A stretch of DNA of 64,000 nucleotides from Rhodospirillales bacterium BBD 1991-14 (GCA_001657395.1 LYSY01000008.1:186001-250000); one strand, 5' to 3'; positions 44,229 through 52,694 are shown, numbered from the stretch's first letter. Program-made: numbers and translations. The notes: generated by a model from the letters alone, not told the origin.

Positions 44229-45401
44229 ATGCATTCTACCGAAGCGGTTTTGCACCTGCACCCCTCGGAGGAACAGGGCCAGCAGATGCGCAGCTATGCC
44301 GTGCGCTACGCGGAGGCCGCGAACTGGCTGGCCCAGCTCGTCTTCGACGCAGGCATCACCGATCAGGTCCGTCTGCATCGCCTCTACTACAGCCGCCTGA
44401 GGGAGCGCTTCGACCTGCCGGCCCAGGCCGCCGTGCTGTGCCTGAAGCACATCGCCCGGCTCTGCCGCAAGGCGGTGGTCGTGCCCAAGGTCTCAGCCGA
44501 GGGCCCGGTGCCCTTCGACCGGCACCTCTACTCGATGAAGTCGGTCGACGCGGTCTCCCTCTCCACGCTCTCGGGGCGGGTCGTCGTGCCCTGCACGCTG
44601 TCGACCTATGCCCAGGGGGAGTTTCTGGTTGGCAGCGCCGAGCTCTGCCATCTCGACGGCGAGTGGGTCTTCATCCTGCGCACCGCGCTCAGCGAGGACC
44701 TGCTGCACCGTCACCGCCTAGGAAAGGAGCAGTTCATGCCCGATAGCCTTTTGAACCGCATCACCCGCCTGGTTTCCGGTTTGACCCACAGCGCGATCGA
44801 GCAGGCCGAGCAGGCCGCCTCCGTGCCGATCATGGAACAGGCGATCCGCGACATCGACGATGCCGTCAAGGAGGTGCGCAGCGAGGTCGGCAAGCACGAG
44901 GCGACCAAGCACAACGCGCGCCGCCGCATGGCCGAACTGCAGCAGGAGCACGACTCGCTGAGCGAGAAGATCGCGCTTGCCGTCGAGGAAACCAAGGAGG
45001 ACCTGGCGGAGGCCGGCATCGGCCGCCAGCTCGACATCGAGAACCAGCTCGCGCTGCTGGAGCGCACCCTGGCCGAGGCCGACGAGGAGATCACCAAGCT
45101 GACCGACTCGCTGGCCGCCCTGCAGGCCAGCCGCCGCGAGGCCCAGAGCCGGCTGCGCGACCTCAAGGCCGCCGCCCCGGCCAACGGCAACGGTGCGCCT
45201 GCCGGCGGCAGCAAGGCCCAGAGCCAGGCCGATGCCGCGATGGATGCGGCCCAGCGCCTGGGGGAGAAGTTCACCGGCCTGCCGGCCGAGGACAGCACCA
45301 TCAGCAGCCGCGACCTCGACGACCTGGCGGAACTGCATCGCCAGCACGCGATCCAGGAACGCCTGGCGCGGCACAAGGCCCGCCTCAAGAGCGCCGATTA
45401 G
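44229..45401 (+). CDS. Fusion of a TnpB-like N-terminal domain with PspA/IM30
   Basis: This 390-residue protein has two unrelated parts. Residues ~8-165 match the N-terminal half of IS605-family TnpB: an RxRF-LPAQ-AV segment (RERFDLPAQAAVLCLKHIA), then PFDRHLYSMK, VSLSTLSGRVVVP and WVFILRTAL. The RuvC acidic residues and zinc finger of TnpB are absent. Residues 170-390 are a PspA/YjfJ-type coiled-coil protein (MPDSLLNRITRLVSGLTHSA, then MEQAIRDIDDAVKEVRSEVG). It has an Ala/Gly-rich insert at ~320-335 and a C-terminal helical segment. PspA proteins coat and remodel stressed membranes. ATG at 44229 follows GGAGG. The internal ATG at 44736 also has a strong site, so a plain PspA may be made too. 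First gene of the operon with YqiJ-like and flotillin genes. Confidence 0.85.
   Translation: MHSTEAVLHLHPSEEQGQQMRSYAVRYAEAANWLAQLVFDAGITDQVRLHRLYYSRLRERFDLPAQAAVLCLKHIARLCRKAVVVPKVSAEGPVPFDRHLYSMKSVDAVSLSTLSGRVVVPCTLSTYAQGEFLVGSAELCHLDGEWVFILRTALSEDLLHRHRLGKEQFMPDSLLNRITRLVSGLTHSAIEQAEQAASVPIMEQAIRDIDDAVKEVRSEVGKHEATKHNARRRMAELQQEHDSLSEKIALAVEETKEDLAEAGIGRQLDIENQLALLERTLAEADEEITKLTDSLAALQASRREAQSRLRDLKAAAPANGNGAPAGGSKAQSQADAAMDAAQRLGEKFTGLPAEDSTISSRDLDDLAELHRQHAIQERLARHKARLKSAD
44721..44738 (+). promoter_or_regulatory. Internal ribosome binding site and start for a stand-alone PspA
   Basis: GGAAAGGAG at 44721-44729 stands 6 nt before ATG 44736, which begins the canonical PspA sequence MPDSLLNRIT. 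In the long frame the same bases are read as the linker LGKEQF. Confidence 0.7.
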
Positions 45402-45480
45402 CGGCCCCGGGCTTGGCGGTCACGTCAGAGGAAGCACGCCAAAGGAGGAGTGACAGCATCAACAGAGGGGAGCCTGCGCC

Positions 45481-46173
45481 ATGTCTTCGGTCGGATTCTT
45501 TTTCGCGGATCAGAACAGTCCGTTTCTGGTAACCGCTGTCATCACCCTGGTCATTGCCGGCATCGAGATCCTGAGCGTTCTGCTGGGCCTCGGCCTGTCG
45601 GACCTGATCGACGACGTGATGCCGGACCTGGATATCGAGGGCGACCTCGACGCCGAGATGCCGGACGGCGGCGGCGGCATTCTGGCCGATGCGATGTCCT
45701 GGCTGAATGTCGGCCGGGTGCCCTTTCTGGTTCTGCTGATCGCCTTTCTCACCCTCTTCACCGTCAGCGGCTACGGCCTGCAGCTTCTGGTCGGCGGCGC
45801 ATTGGGCTTTTACCTGCCCGCGCTGCTTGCCGCGCCGGCAGCCCTGGCCGCCGCCCTGCCGGCAACCCGCTGGACCAGCCGCGGCCTCGCCCGCATCGTC
45901 CCGCGTGAAGAGACCTATGCAACCGGCAACGACGACCTCGTCGGGCGCGTTGCCACCGTCACCCTGGGGCCCGTCACCCGACGGGCGGCCGGCAAAGCCA
46001 AGGTCGCCGACCGACACGGCAACCTGCATTTCGTCCGCGTCCGCGCGGCCAGCCGGGGTGAACGCTTTCAGACGGACGCGGAGGTGCTGCTGGTCGGCTA
46101 CAAGCGTTCCCTCTTCGAGGTGATCGCGCCGCCGGGCAGCCTTTCTTCCAATCAAAATCAGGATGGGGAATAA
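45481..46173 (+). CDS. YqiJ-like membrane protein with an OB-fold (NfeD-related)
   Basis: This 230-residue protein has membrane segments FLVTAVITLVIAGIEILSVL, VPFLVLLIAFLTLFTVSGYG and the ALGFYLPALLAAPAALAAAL region. A soluble C-terminal OB-type barrel follows (DDLVGRVATVTLGPVTRRAA, then KVADRHGNLHFVRVRA). This is the YqiJ/DUF1449 pattern. Such proteins partner flotillin-type SPFH proteins in membrane microdomains. It lies 79 bp after the pspA fusion and 3 bp before the flotillin gene. Confidence 0.85.
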   Translation: MSSVGFFFADQNSPFLVTAVITLVIAGIEILSVLLGLGLSDLIDDVMPDLDIEGDLDAEMPDGGGGILADAMSWLNVGRVPFLVLLIAFLTLFTVSGYGLQLLVGGALGFYLPALLAAPAALAAALPATRWTSRGLARIVPREETYATGNDDLVGRVATVTLGPVTRRAAGKAKVADRHGNLHFVRVRAASRGERFQTDAEVLLVGYKRSLFEVIAPPGSLSSNQNQDGE

Positions 46174-46176
46174 ACA

Positions 46177-47946
46177 ATGGAAATCATTTTTCTCGCCGGT
46201 TTCGGCACACTCGGTCTTGTCGTCATTGGATTCATCTTCGCCCGGCTTTACGTGCGGGCGCCCAAGGACCTCGCCTTCGTGAAAACCGGCCTCGGCGGCC
46301 AGAAGGTCGTCCAGGACGGCGGCGCCCTGAAGCTGCCGGTGTTGCATGACATCACCTGGGTCAACCTGCGCACCCTGCGCCTGGAGGTGAACCGCCAGCG
46401 CGAAGCGGCGATGATCACCTTCGACCGCATGCGCGTCGACATCGGCGTGGAGTTCTACGTGCGCGTCAAACCGAACCGGGAAGCCATCGCCCTGGCCGCC
46501 CAGACCCTCGGCGAGCGCACCCTGGAGGGCGAGCAGTTGCGCGAACTGGTGGAAGCCAAGTTCGTCGACGCCCTGCGCGGTGTCGCCGCGCAGATGAACC
46601 TGAACGACCTGCACGAGAAGCGCACCGACTTCGTTCAGAAGGTGCAGAACGCGGTCGCCGGCGATCTGGAACAAAACGGCCTGGAACTGGAGTCGGTCTC
46701 GCTGACCACCCTCGACCAGACCTCGGCCGAGTTCTTCAACCCCAACAACGCCTTTGACGCCGAGGGCCTGACCCGGCTGACGGAAATCACCCAGCAGAAG
46801 GCGAAAGAGCGCAACGAGATCGAGCAGGAGACCCGCGTCGCCATCGAGCAGCGCAACCTGGAGGCCGACCGCCGCGCCTTTGAGATCAGCCAGGAGAAGG
46901 ACTACGCCAGGCTGGAGACCGAGCGCAACGTGGCGAACTACACCGCCGAGACCCGCGCCGAGACGGCGCAGAAAGAGGCCGAGGCCAAGCGGCTTGAAGA
47001 CGAGGCGGCCATCCAGGCCACGCTGGCGGTGGAGCGCAAGCAGATCGAATCAGACCGCGACGTGGAGCTGACCCGTCAGGACAAGGCGATCACGGTCGCC
47101 ACCAAGTCGCAGGAGGAATCGCTGGCGGCGGCCGAGGCCAACAAGGCTCGCGCCAACGCGGTGCGCGAGGAGGAGCAGGTGAAGACCGTCGCCCGCGTCG
47201 CCGAGGCCGAGCGCCAGAAGGCGGTGGCCATCGTCGCCGCCCAGGAAGAGGCCGAGAAGAACGCGGTCGGCGTCACCGTGGCCGCCGAGGCCGAGCGCCA
47301 GGCCTCCGAGGACGAGGCCCAGGCGACCCTGATCACCGCCCGCGCCAGCTCGGAAGCGACGAAGATCGCCGCCGAGGCGGACGCCGCCCGCTACCAGGTG
47401 GAGGCCGAGGGCCAGGAGGCGATCAACGCCGCGCGCAACGTGCTGGACGACCGCATCATCGCCCTGGAGCTGAAGAAGGCCCTGATCGAGGTGATGCCGG
47501 AGGTCATGGCCGCTTCGATGAAGGCGGTGGAGAAGATCAAGGACATCCGCGTCATCGACTTCGGCCAGGGCATGCCCGGCGGCAACGGCCTGATGCCGTC
47601 TCTCGCCGGCCCCAACGGCGGCGGTACGGGCAGCCATGCCGGCGGCGCCCTGCAGGGCGGCGGCAGCCTGCCGGACAACATCGTCCAGTCGCTGCTGAAC
47701 TACCGCATGCAGGCCCCGCTGGTGGACGAGTTGCTCACCGACCTCGGCTTCAAAGCCGGCGAGAACCCGAACACCATGCTGCACCGGCTGTCCCAGGGTA
47801 TCGGAGACGGCCAGTCCCGGGGCAACGGAACCGCCGATGACGGCGATTCGGCTGAAGCCGCCGGCGAGCGGGTTGGCAAGGACGCCCAGCCGCCGGCCCT
47901 GCCGAAGCGGCCCAATCCGGAGAGCGGCGCCGAAGGCACGGCCTGA
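46177..47946 (+). CDS. yqiK: Flotillin (YqiK-type SPFH protein)
   Basis: This 589-residue protein has one N-terminal membrane segment (IIFLAGFGTLGLVVIGFIFA) and an SPFH/band-7 domain at ~30-210 (VYVRAPKDLAFVKTG-like start, RMRVDIGVEFYVRVKPNREA). A very long Ala/Glu-rich coiled coil follows (~210-430) with repeated AEAERQ units. The C-terminal ~130 residues are Gly/Pro-rich, with a short helical patch (LLNYRMQAPLVDELLTDLGF). Flotillins scaffold membrane microdomains. The pairing with a YqiJ-like gene is the E. coli yqiJ-yqiK arrangement; the addition of PspA links it to membrane stress. Confidence 0.92.
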   Translation: MEIIFLAGFGTLGLVVIGFIFARLYVRAPKDLAFVKTGLGGQKVVQDGGALKLPVLHDITWVNLRTLRLEVNRQREAAMITFDRMRVDIGVEFYVRVKPNREAIALAAQTLGERTLEGEQLRELVEAKFVDALRGVAAQMNLNDLHEKRTDFVQKVQNAVAGDLEQNGLELESVSLTTLDQTSAEFFNPNNAFDAEGLTRLTEITQQKAKERNEIEQETRVAIEQRNLEADRRAFEISQEKDYARLETERNVANYTAETRAETAQKEAEAKRLEDEAAIQATLAVERKQIESDRDVELTRQDKAITVATKSQEESLAAAEANKARANAVREEEQVKTVARVAEAERQKAVAIVAAQEEAEKNAVGVTVAAEAERQASEDEAQATLITARASSEATKIAAEADAARYQVEAEGQEAINAARNVLDDRIIALELKKALIEVMPEVMAASMKAVEKIKDIRVIDFGQGMPGGNGLMPSLAGPNGGGTGSHAGGALQGGGSLPDNIVQSLLNYRMQAPLVDELLTDLGFKAGENPNTMLHRLSQGIGDGQSRGNGTADDGDSAEAAGERVGKDAQPPALPKRPNPESGAEGTA

Positions 47947-47997
47947 GCATCCGCTTCGCCTCGGCGGTCCGGCCCCAAGCGGGGTGCGGACATAGAA

Positions 47998-48023
47998 GAA
48001 GGCCCGCCATCAGGCGGGCCTTC
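47998..48023. terminator. Bidirectional terminator between flotillin and the M-module gene
   Basis: GAAGGCCCGCC (47998-48008) pairs perfectly with GGCGGGCCTTC (48013-48023) around ATCA. It serves the convergent ends of the flotillin gene and the minus-strand gene at 48047. An identical hairpin lies at 48931-48956. Confidence 0.75.
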
Positions 48024-48046
48024 GCTGTTAGGGCAGAGCGGTTCGA

Positions 48047-48763
48047 TCAGTCGACGGTCCTGTCACGGCCGCCACCGCGGTCGTTGGAGTCATCGCCGCC
48101 GCGGTCGCGACCGTCACCGTCACGCTGATCGTCCTCGGTGGCACGGATGATCCGGGGGTCGGCCTGCTCTTCGCAGGACACCGTGTGGCTGTCGAAGACC
48201 GAAGCCACTTCGTTCGGCGCGACGACCTGCACCCGGAAGGCAAGGTTGCGCAGACCCTGGGGATCGTCCTGCTCTGCTGCGGAGCCGGTGCCGAAGAGGC
48301 GCTCGAAAAAGTCCGGATCCCGGGTCTCGCGCGGCTCCGCAGGTGGATCGAAGACGGCGACCGAGGCGCCGGCATCCGTCTGCGTGCTCTCGGAGAGGGC
48401 GACCTGATGGCTGGCCTGTGCCGCAAAGCGGCCGTCGTCGGTGATGTTGGCCTGCGCCTTGAAGACCTGCGATTCGCGGCCATCGTTGGTGACGATCTTG
48501 TAGGACAGCGTCCCCGGCGACCGGGCGCCGAGCCGCACGTTGAGCGCATAGGCCATCGGACAGGAGCCGGCCATTTGCAGCGGCACCACGTCGAGGCTCG
48601 CAGTGGTGGCCTGAAAGACGTCACTGCGCGCCGCAAGCTGCGTCGCGGCATCGCCGGTCAGGCTGCCGGACGGCAGGCCGCTCTCGGCCGCGGCAAGGCC
48701 GGATCCCAGCATCAGCGCCGTGGCGGAAACCAGCAGGCTCCTGGTCATTGTATTGACGAGCAT
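48047..48763 (-). CDS. Secreted M-module-only protein, paralogue 1
   Basis: This 238-residue protein has a signal peptide (LLVSATALMLGSGLAAA). Its single M module has exactly two cysteines, Cys68 (MAGSCPMAYALNVRLG) and Cys197 (HTVSCEE), placed like the M-module pair of the long paralogues. PGTLSYKIVTNDGRESQVFK is the conserved centre. A DPDFFERLFGTG segment is unique to this pair. The C-terminal ~30 residues are an Asp/Arg/Gly-rich tail. GGGGAG precedes the ATG. It shares most of its sequence and its terminator with the next gene, at 49001. Confidence 0.75.
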   Translation of the reverse strand: MLVNTMTRSLLVSATALMLGSGLAAAESGLPSGSLTGDAATQLAARSDVFQATTASLDVVPLQMAGSCPMAYALNVRLGARSPGTLSYKIVTNDGRESQVFKAQANITDDGRFAAQASHQVALSESTQTDAGASVAVFDPPAEPRETRDPDFFERLFGTGSAAEQDDPQGLRNLAFRVQVVAPNEVASVFDSHTVSCEEQADPRIIRATEDDQRDGDGRDRGGDDSNDRGGGRDRTVD

Positions 48764-48930
48764 GAGTGTTCTCCCCTTGCCCCGGGTGTTCGCTAGCCAG
48801 TAGGTCGGCGCGGATGCCCGGATGGTTCACAGCCGGCCTGAAGTCGCCGGGGCCGGCGCGGGGATTTCCCAAGACCCAAGGGCTTGCAGCCCGACCGCGG
48901 CTGTCCGGCACAGAGCGCCCGGACACAAGA

Positions 48931-48956
48931 GAAGGCCCGCCATCAGGCGGGCCTTC
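48931..48956. terminator. Terminator identical to that at 47998-48023
   Basis: The 26-bp hairpin GAAGGCCCGCC/GGCGGGCCTTC is base for base the same as the first copy. It lies 45 bp after the stop of the minus-strand gene at 49001, as the first copy does for 48047. Confidence 0.75.
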
Positions 48957-49000
48957 GTTGTCGATTGCATCCGGTTCCGGATGTTGCCGGCGATCGCGTC

Positions 49001-49780
49001 CTACAGGTCGCCGGGACCGCTTGGGCCACCGGAGGGATCGCCGCCACCGCGGCCGTCACGACCGCCGGGATCACGGTCGCCGGGATCACGGTCGCCGGGA
49101 TCACGGTCGCCGGGGTCGCGATCACCAGGATCACGGCCGTCGCGCTGATCTTCGGTGCTGGCCCGGATGATCCGCGGATCGCGATGCTCTTCGCAGGACA
49201 CCGTGTGGCTGTCGAACGTGGAGTCCACCGCGTTCGGGGCGACAACCATCACCTTGAAGGAGAGGTTGCGCAGGCCCTGGGGGTCGTCCTGCTGGGCCGC
49301 GGGGCCGGTGCCGAAGAGGCGCTCGAAGAAGTCCGGCTCGCGGGCCTCCTTCAACTTGGCCGGCGGATCGAAGACGACGATCGAAGCGTCGGCGTCCGTC
49401 TGCGCGCTCTTGGCGAGCGCGATCTGGTGGCTCGCCTGAGCGGCAAAGAGACCGTCCTCGGTCACGCTGGTCCTCGCCTTGAAGACCTGCGACTCACGGC
49501 CGTCGTCGGTCACGATCTTGTAGGACAGCGTGCCAGGCGACTGGGCGCCAAGCCGCACGTTGAAAGCATAGGCCAGGGGGCAGGAGCCCGCCATGTGCAT
49601 CGGCACCACATCCAGGTTGGCCGTGGTGGCCTGGAAAACGTCGCTCCGCGCCGCGAGCTGGGCGGCGGCGTCGCCGATCAGGCTGCCGGAAACCGAGCTG
49701 TCGGCCGCGGCAATACCGGACCCGAGCATCAGCGCGGCGGCGGACACCAGCAGGCCCTTGGTCATCGTATTGGTAAACAT
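49001..49780 (-). CDS. Secreted M-module-only protein, paralogue 2, with a DPGDR repeat tail
   Basis: This 259-residue paralogue of the 48047 gene has the same signal peptide type (LLVSAAALMLGSGIAAA) and a cysteine pair at Cys67 (MAGSCPLAYAF) and about Cys196 (HTVSCEE). It has the same DPDFFERLFGTG-type segment (EPDFFERLFGTGPAAQQDDP). The tail differs: five 15-bp units give DPGDR repeats, then a Gly/Pro-rich end. No enzymatic motif. GGAGAGAACCC precedes the ATG. Confidence 0.75.
   Translation of the reverse strand: MFTNTMTKGLLVSAAALMLGSGIAAADSSVSGSLIGDAAAQLAARSDVFQATTANLDVVPMHMAGSCPLAYAFNVRLGAQSPGTLSYKIVTDDGRESQVFKARTSVTEDGLFAAQASHQIALAKSAQTDADASIVVFDPPAKLKEAREPDFFERLFGTGPAAQQDDPQGLRNLSFKVMVVAPNAVDSTFDSHTVSCEEHRDPRIIRASTEDQRDGRDPGDRDPGDRDPGDRDPGDRDPGGRDGRGGGDPSGGPSGPGDL
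49066..49140. repeat. 15-bp coding tandem repeat (DPGDR units)
   Basis: CGGGATCACGGTCGC recurs at 49066, 49081 and 49096, with two diverged units at 49111 and 49126. It stays in frame within the 49001 gene, so copy number changes would only lengthen or shorten the acidic/basic tail. Confidence 0.9.
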
Positions 49781-50043
49781 GGGTTCTCTCCGTTTGCACC
49801 ATGTGTTCGCTTGTCCTTGTGTCGCGCCGTGCCCGGAGATGGTTCAAATCTGAATCAAATCCCGTATTTCTCCGAAAAAATCATACAAAACAAACACCTA
49901 GAGAGCAGCTCTGGTTAATGACCCCTGCGCCGCCACCCTGGCAGGAGCGGTGTCGGGCGACGGCCGGGCGGTTGCACCCGGCCACCCGAAACCGCAGCTC
50001 CTTCTCCGCGGCCTTGACGGGGGAAGGCTTCTTGAAGGGCAGC

Positions 50044-50751
50044 CTAGAAGTACCTGACGGCCCTGTTGTTCCGGTCGTTGGACTCTTTCACCTGGTTCTG
50101 CCAGTCGACACGCACGTCGACCTTTTTCAGCATCTTCACAGGAACACCGTTGTCGACCGTGATCCAGGCCGAGTCCTTCGGAAGCAGGGCCGCGACCTTG
50201 GCGGTGGTTTTCTTCACCTTGCCGGTCTTCTTCTCGGTAGAGGTCACATCGAGCACCGTCGGCTTGGACGATCCGTCGCCCGCGTTCTCCACCTTGATGC
50301 GGAGTTTGGCGCTGTTCAGCTTGTGGACGCCGATCTGCACGACTTTGAGATCGGGAAGGAGGTACGTGCCGACGGTCATCTCGACCGCTTTGCCCGCCGC
50401 CTTGGACGTGTCCCCGGGCTTGGAACCACCGGCCTGGCCGGGCGGATCGGACTTTGCGCCCGGTTTCAGCACCGGCGCCTTGCTGCCCGGTTTAGGGTTC
50501 TCAGGCAACCCGGCCCCGCCCCCGCCTTTGGCGCCGCCGCTTTGCTGAGGCAACTCCGATTTCGGTCCGGCGTGCGGGGGCTTGCTCTTGCTGCCGGGCT
50601 GGCTGCTGCCCTTGGGCGCCGCCGCAACCAGGACCGGTTCGGCGCGATCGCCCGGGGTCTGTTCAAGGCCCGCAGCCGCCACCGAAACGGCTGGCAGCAG
50701 CAGGCCGGTCAACGCAACGGCAGCAAAGCCGGCAAGGAAGTTCACTTTCAC
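50044..50751 (-). CDS. Secreted protein with only the CARDB-like module
   Basis: This 235-residue protein starts at GTG 50751, chosen because GGAGG stands 7 nt upstream and the result is a normal signal peptide (MKVNFLAGFAAVALTGLLLP). A low-complexity Pro/Lys/Gly linker (~35-130) leads to the CARDB-like module (~135-235): LLPDLKVVQIGVHKLNSAKL, then AWITVDNGVPVKMLKK and the end VKESNDRNNRAVRYF. It has no cysteine at all, unlike the N and M modules. An ATG at 50919 would add a second hydrophobic segment and is less likely. Confidence 0.68.
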   Translation of the reverse strand: MKVNFLAGFAAVALTGLLLPAVSVAAAGLEQTPGDRAEPVLVAAAPKGSSQPGSKSKPPHAGPKSELPQQSGGAKGGGGAGLPENPKPGSKAPVLKPGAKSDPPGQAGGSKPGDTSKAAGKAVEMTVGTYLLPDLKVVQIGVHKLNSAKLRIKVENAGDGSSKPTVLDVTSTEKKTGKVKKTTAKVAALLPKDSAWITVDNGVPVKMLKKVDVRVDWQNQVKESNDRNNRAVRYF

Positions 50752-51043
50752 GGCAGGTCCTCCGAACAAGGTTGACGGTTGTAACGAACGCGGCGGAAGG
50801 CTGGGGCCGCCCTGCTGAAGCTGCGCGGCAGTCGGAGCCGCCCTCCCCGGCACGGGCCCAAGCAGAGTGGCCGCGGGCAGAAGAAGAAGGCAGGCCAAGG
50901 CGGCTCTGCGCACACCCATCAGATCGAAGCGTCTCACTGTCTTTGCTCCTGGAGATTCGAACGATGCATTTGTCACGCGCGTGTTCCGGATCAGCCCCTG
51001 GAGACCTGCGGGCGCAGGCGGAGTCCCCAGCCCGCCACGCGCG
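50752..51043. other. Intergenic region, about 290 bp
   Basis: This is the spacer between two minus-strand members of the modular family. It is GC-rich with an open frame in continuity with the downstream gene (to 51096), but no separate gene. I see no clear terminator hairpin for the 51044 gene. Confidence 0.4.
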
Positions 51044-52492
51044 CTAGGGATGGTAGACGGCCGTGTTGTTGTTCTCTTTCGCCTCCTTAACGGCATTGTT
51101 CGGATCGAGCTGGACGTGGATCGAGTCCGCCTGGGCGACCTGGGTCTTGAAGGTGACCGTTACCCAAGTGGAACCGAGCGTCTTCAACGCCGGAACCTGG
51201 ACCGTGACCTTCTGCTTGTTCGCACCACCCTGCTTGTAGGTGGCCCGAAGCTGGGTCGCCTTGCTTGGAAAAAAGCTGAGGTTCTGCACATGGACCAGCA
51301 GTTCGAAAGGCTTGAACGACTTTTTCGTCTTGGAGACCGCGAGGTCCGGCAGGTAAGGGCCTGCCGACGCGCTGCCGCCATCGGCGGAGGGCTTGGCCCC
51401 CGGTTTGAAACCGCCCGGAGCACCGGCGCCGGGACGGGGCGCCCGGCAGTCGATGATGTAGGTCTGCCAGTTCGACTTGACCTTGGAGCCGCCCAGCATC
51501 TCGACCCGCAGACCCAGCTTGTGCACGGCATCGGGCGTCGGCACGTCGGTGAGGCCGATCGGACCTTGGCCCGGTGTGGTCTTCAGTCCGCCAGGCTGTT
51601 GCCCGTGGCCGTGGGCACCTTGAAGAATCGGCACAAGCAGCTTTTCGGTGGCGACCGCCCGGGCGCCCTGGCCACCGGACTTGACCGTCATCGTCGCCTT
51701 TCGGCTGCCGCCGACGATACGCTTGTCGGAGGTGACGACGCGGTAGTGGACGACCCCCGGCGAGTCGCCTTCGAAGGTCATGACCATCTTTACGTTGACC
51801 GGACAGCTGCCTCTGTAGGTCCTGGGACTGAGGGCGAGCTTGACGTTCTTCACAAGGGGTGCATTGGGTGAGAGGACCGTCTGCGGACTTCCCTCCTGCC
51901 CCTTGCAGACAAGGACGAAGGACTTCTTGCCGGACTGGAAGGTCGGGCTGGTCTCCTGCTGAACCGTATATTCGGCCTCGCCCAGGACTTCGACCTCGAC
52001 ACCGATCTCGTAGTCCTTGCTGAGCGCATTCTGATCCGAGAGAAGGCCGGCTTTCAGCGCATCGGCATTCTTGTTGCAGAGCACGATCGCATACTGGTGG
52101 AAGTTCGCCTTCGGCAGGGTCACGTCAAGCTCTTCGTCGACGACAAAGGGCAAGGCGCCGGCCGGATATGTCTGGAACAGGGAGAAGGGCTTGAGGACGG
52201 TCGTCAAGTCGCCCGTTCCGGCAAGACCCTTGGCCTTGAGCCGAAGCCAGAGCCGCCAGGATTCGATCCTGGTGCTGCCGCCACCCCCGTTCAGATAGAG
52301 GTCGGCCGCCGCGGTCAGCGCCGGCCCCTTGACCGAGGTGTACTTTCCATCCGCGCCGGTGACTTCAATCAACGCCGGCGTGACGGCTGTCAGTTCGAGA
52401 TCCTGTTGGGCGGCGGCAGCCGGCCCTGCCGGCAGCATGAGACCCATCAGGACGCCGGCCACGGCTGCACTTGCCGAAAGGGAACCTTTCAC
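51044..52492 (-). CDS. Secreted modular protein, N-M-CARDB architecture (paralogue a)
   Basis: This 482-residue protein has a signal peptide (VAGVLMGLMLPAGPAAA). The N module carries ALIEVTGADGKYTSVKG, a LWLRLKAKGL strand, and Cys139 (IVLCNKNADALKAGL) with Cys196 (FVLVCKG). The M module has Cys230 (RGSCPVNVKMVMTFEGDSPG) and Cys349 (YIIDCRAP). A Gly/Pro linker precedes the CARDB-like module from ~381 (LPDLAVSKTKKSFKPFELLV), which ends LDPNNAVKEAKENNNTAVYHP-like. Its CARDB module is nearly identical to that of the 52695 gene, a sign of recent duplication or conversion. Function unknown. Confidence 0.77.
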   Translation of the reverse strand: MKGSLSASAAVAGVLMGLMLPAGPAAAAQQDLELTAVTPALIEVTGADGKYTSVKGPALTAAADLYLNGGGGSTRIESWRLWLRLKAKGLAGTGDLTTVLKPFSLFQTYPAGALPFVVDEELDVTLPKANFHQYAIVLCNKNADALKAGLLSDQNALSKDYEIGVEVEVLGEAEYTVQQETSPTFQSGKKSFVLVCKGQEGSPQTVLSPNAPLVKNVKLALSPRTYRGSCPVNVKMVMTFEGDSPGVVHYRVVTSDKRIVGGSRKATMTVKSGGQGARAVATEKLLVPILQGAHGHGQQPGGLKTTPGQGPIGLTDVPTPDAVHKLGLRVEMLGGSKVKSNWQTYIIDCRAPRPGAGAPGGFKPGAKPSADGGSASAGPYLPDLAVSKTKKSFKPFELLVHVQNLSFFPSKATQLRATYKQGGANKQKVTVQVPALKTLGSTWVTVTFKTQVAQADSIHVQLDPNNAVKEAKENNNTAVYHP

Positions 52493-52633
52493 GGTGATGA
52501 CTCCTCGGGAGCGTTGGCGGTTTCCCGGTAAGTCGCGGCCCTGGCGTGAGCGGTTCGGCCTTGCGCGGCGGCCCCGGCAAAGCGGCGCGGCGAAGATGAG
52601 AAGGCGGAAGTGAGAAGACGGAAGTGAGAAGAC

Positions 52634-52670
52634 GGGGCGCCCGCCGCTCTGCCTGAGTGGCGGGCGCCCC
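52634..52670 (-). terminator. Strong hairpin terminator of the 52695 gene
   Basis: GGGGCGCCCGCC (52634-52645) pairs perfectly with GGCGGGCGCCCC (52659-52670). On the minus strand it follows the stop of the 52695 gene by 25 bp and is followed by a pyrimidine-rich CGTCTTCTCACTTCC. The neighbouring GGAAGTGAGAAGAC is repeated twice in tandem (52607-52634). Confidence 0.7.
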
Positions 52671-52694
52671 CAACGCGGGCGCGCAGAAGACCCG

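Noticed and set aside
44229-44735. An active IS605-type transposon or RNA-guided nuclease
   Set aside because: Only the N-terminal part of TnpB is present. There is no RuvC or zinc finger, no TnpA gene, no transposon ends, and the frame continues into PspA.
44210-44746. 178-residue frame over the TnpB-like region
   Set aside because: It is in another frame, Arg/Pro/Ala-rich without a motif, and shadows the fusion gene.
49066-49140. CRISPR-like array
   Set aside because: The 15-bp units are contiguous with no spacers and encode DPGDR in frame.
50044-50919. Start of the CARDB-only gene at ATG 50919
   Set aside because: It gives two successive hydrophobic leaders and has no good ribosome site, whereas GTG 50751 has GGAGG and a normal signal peptide.
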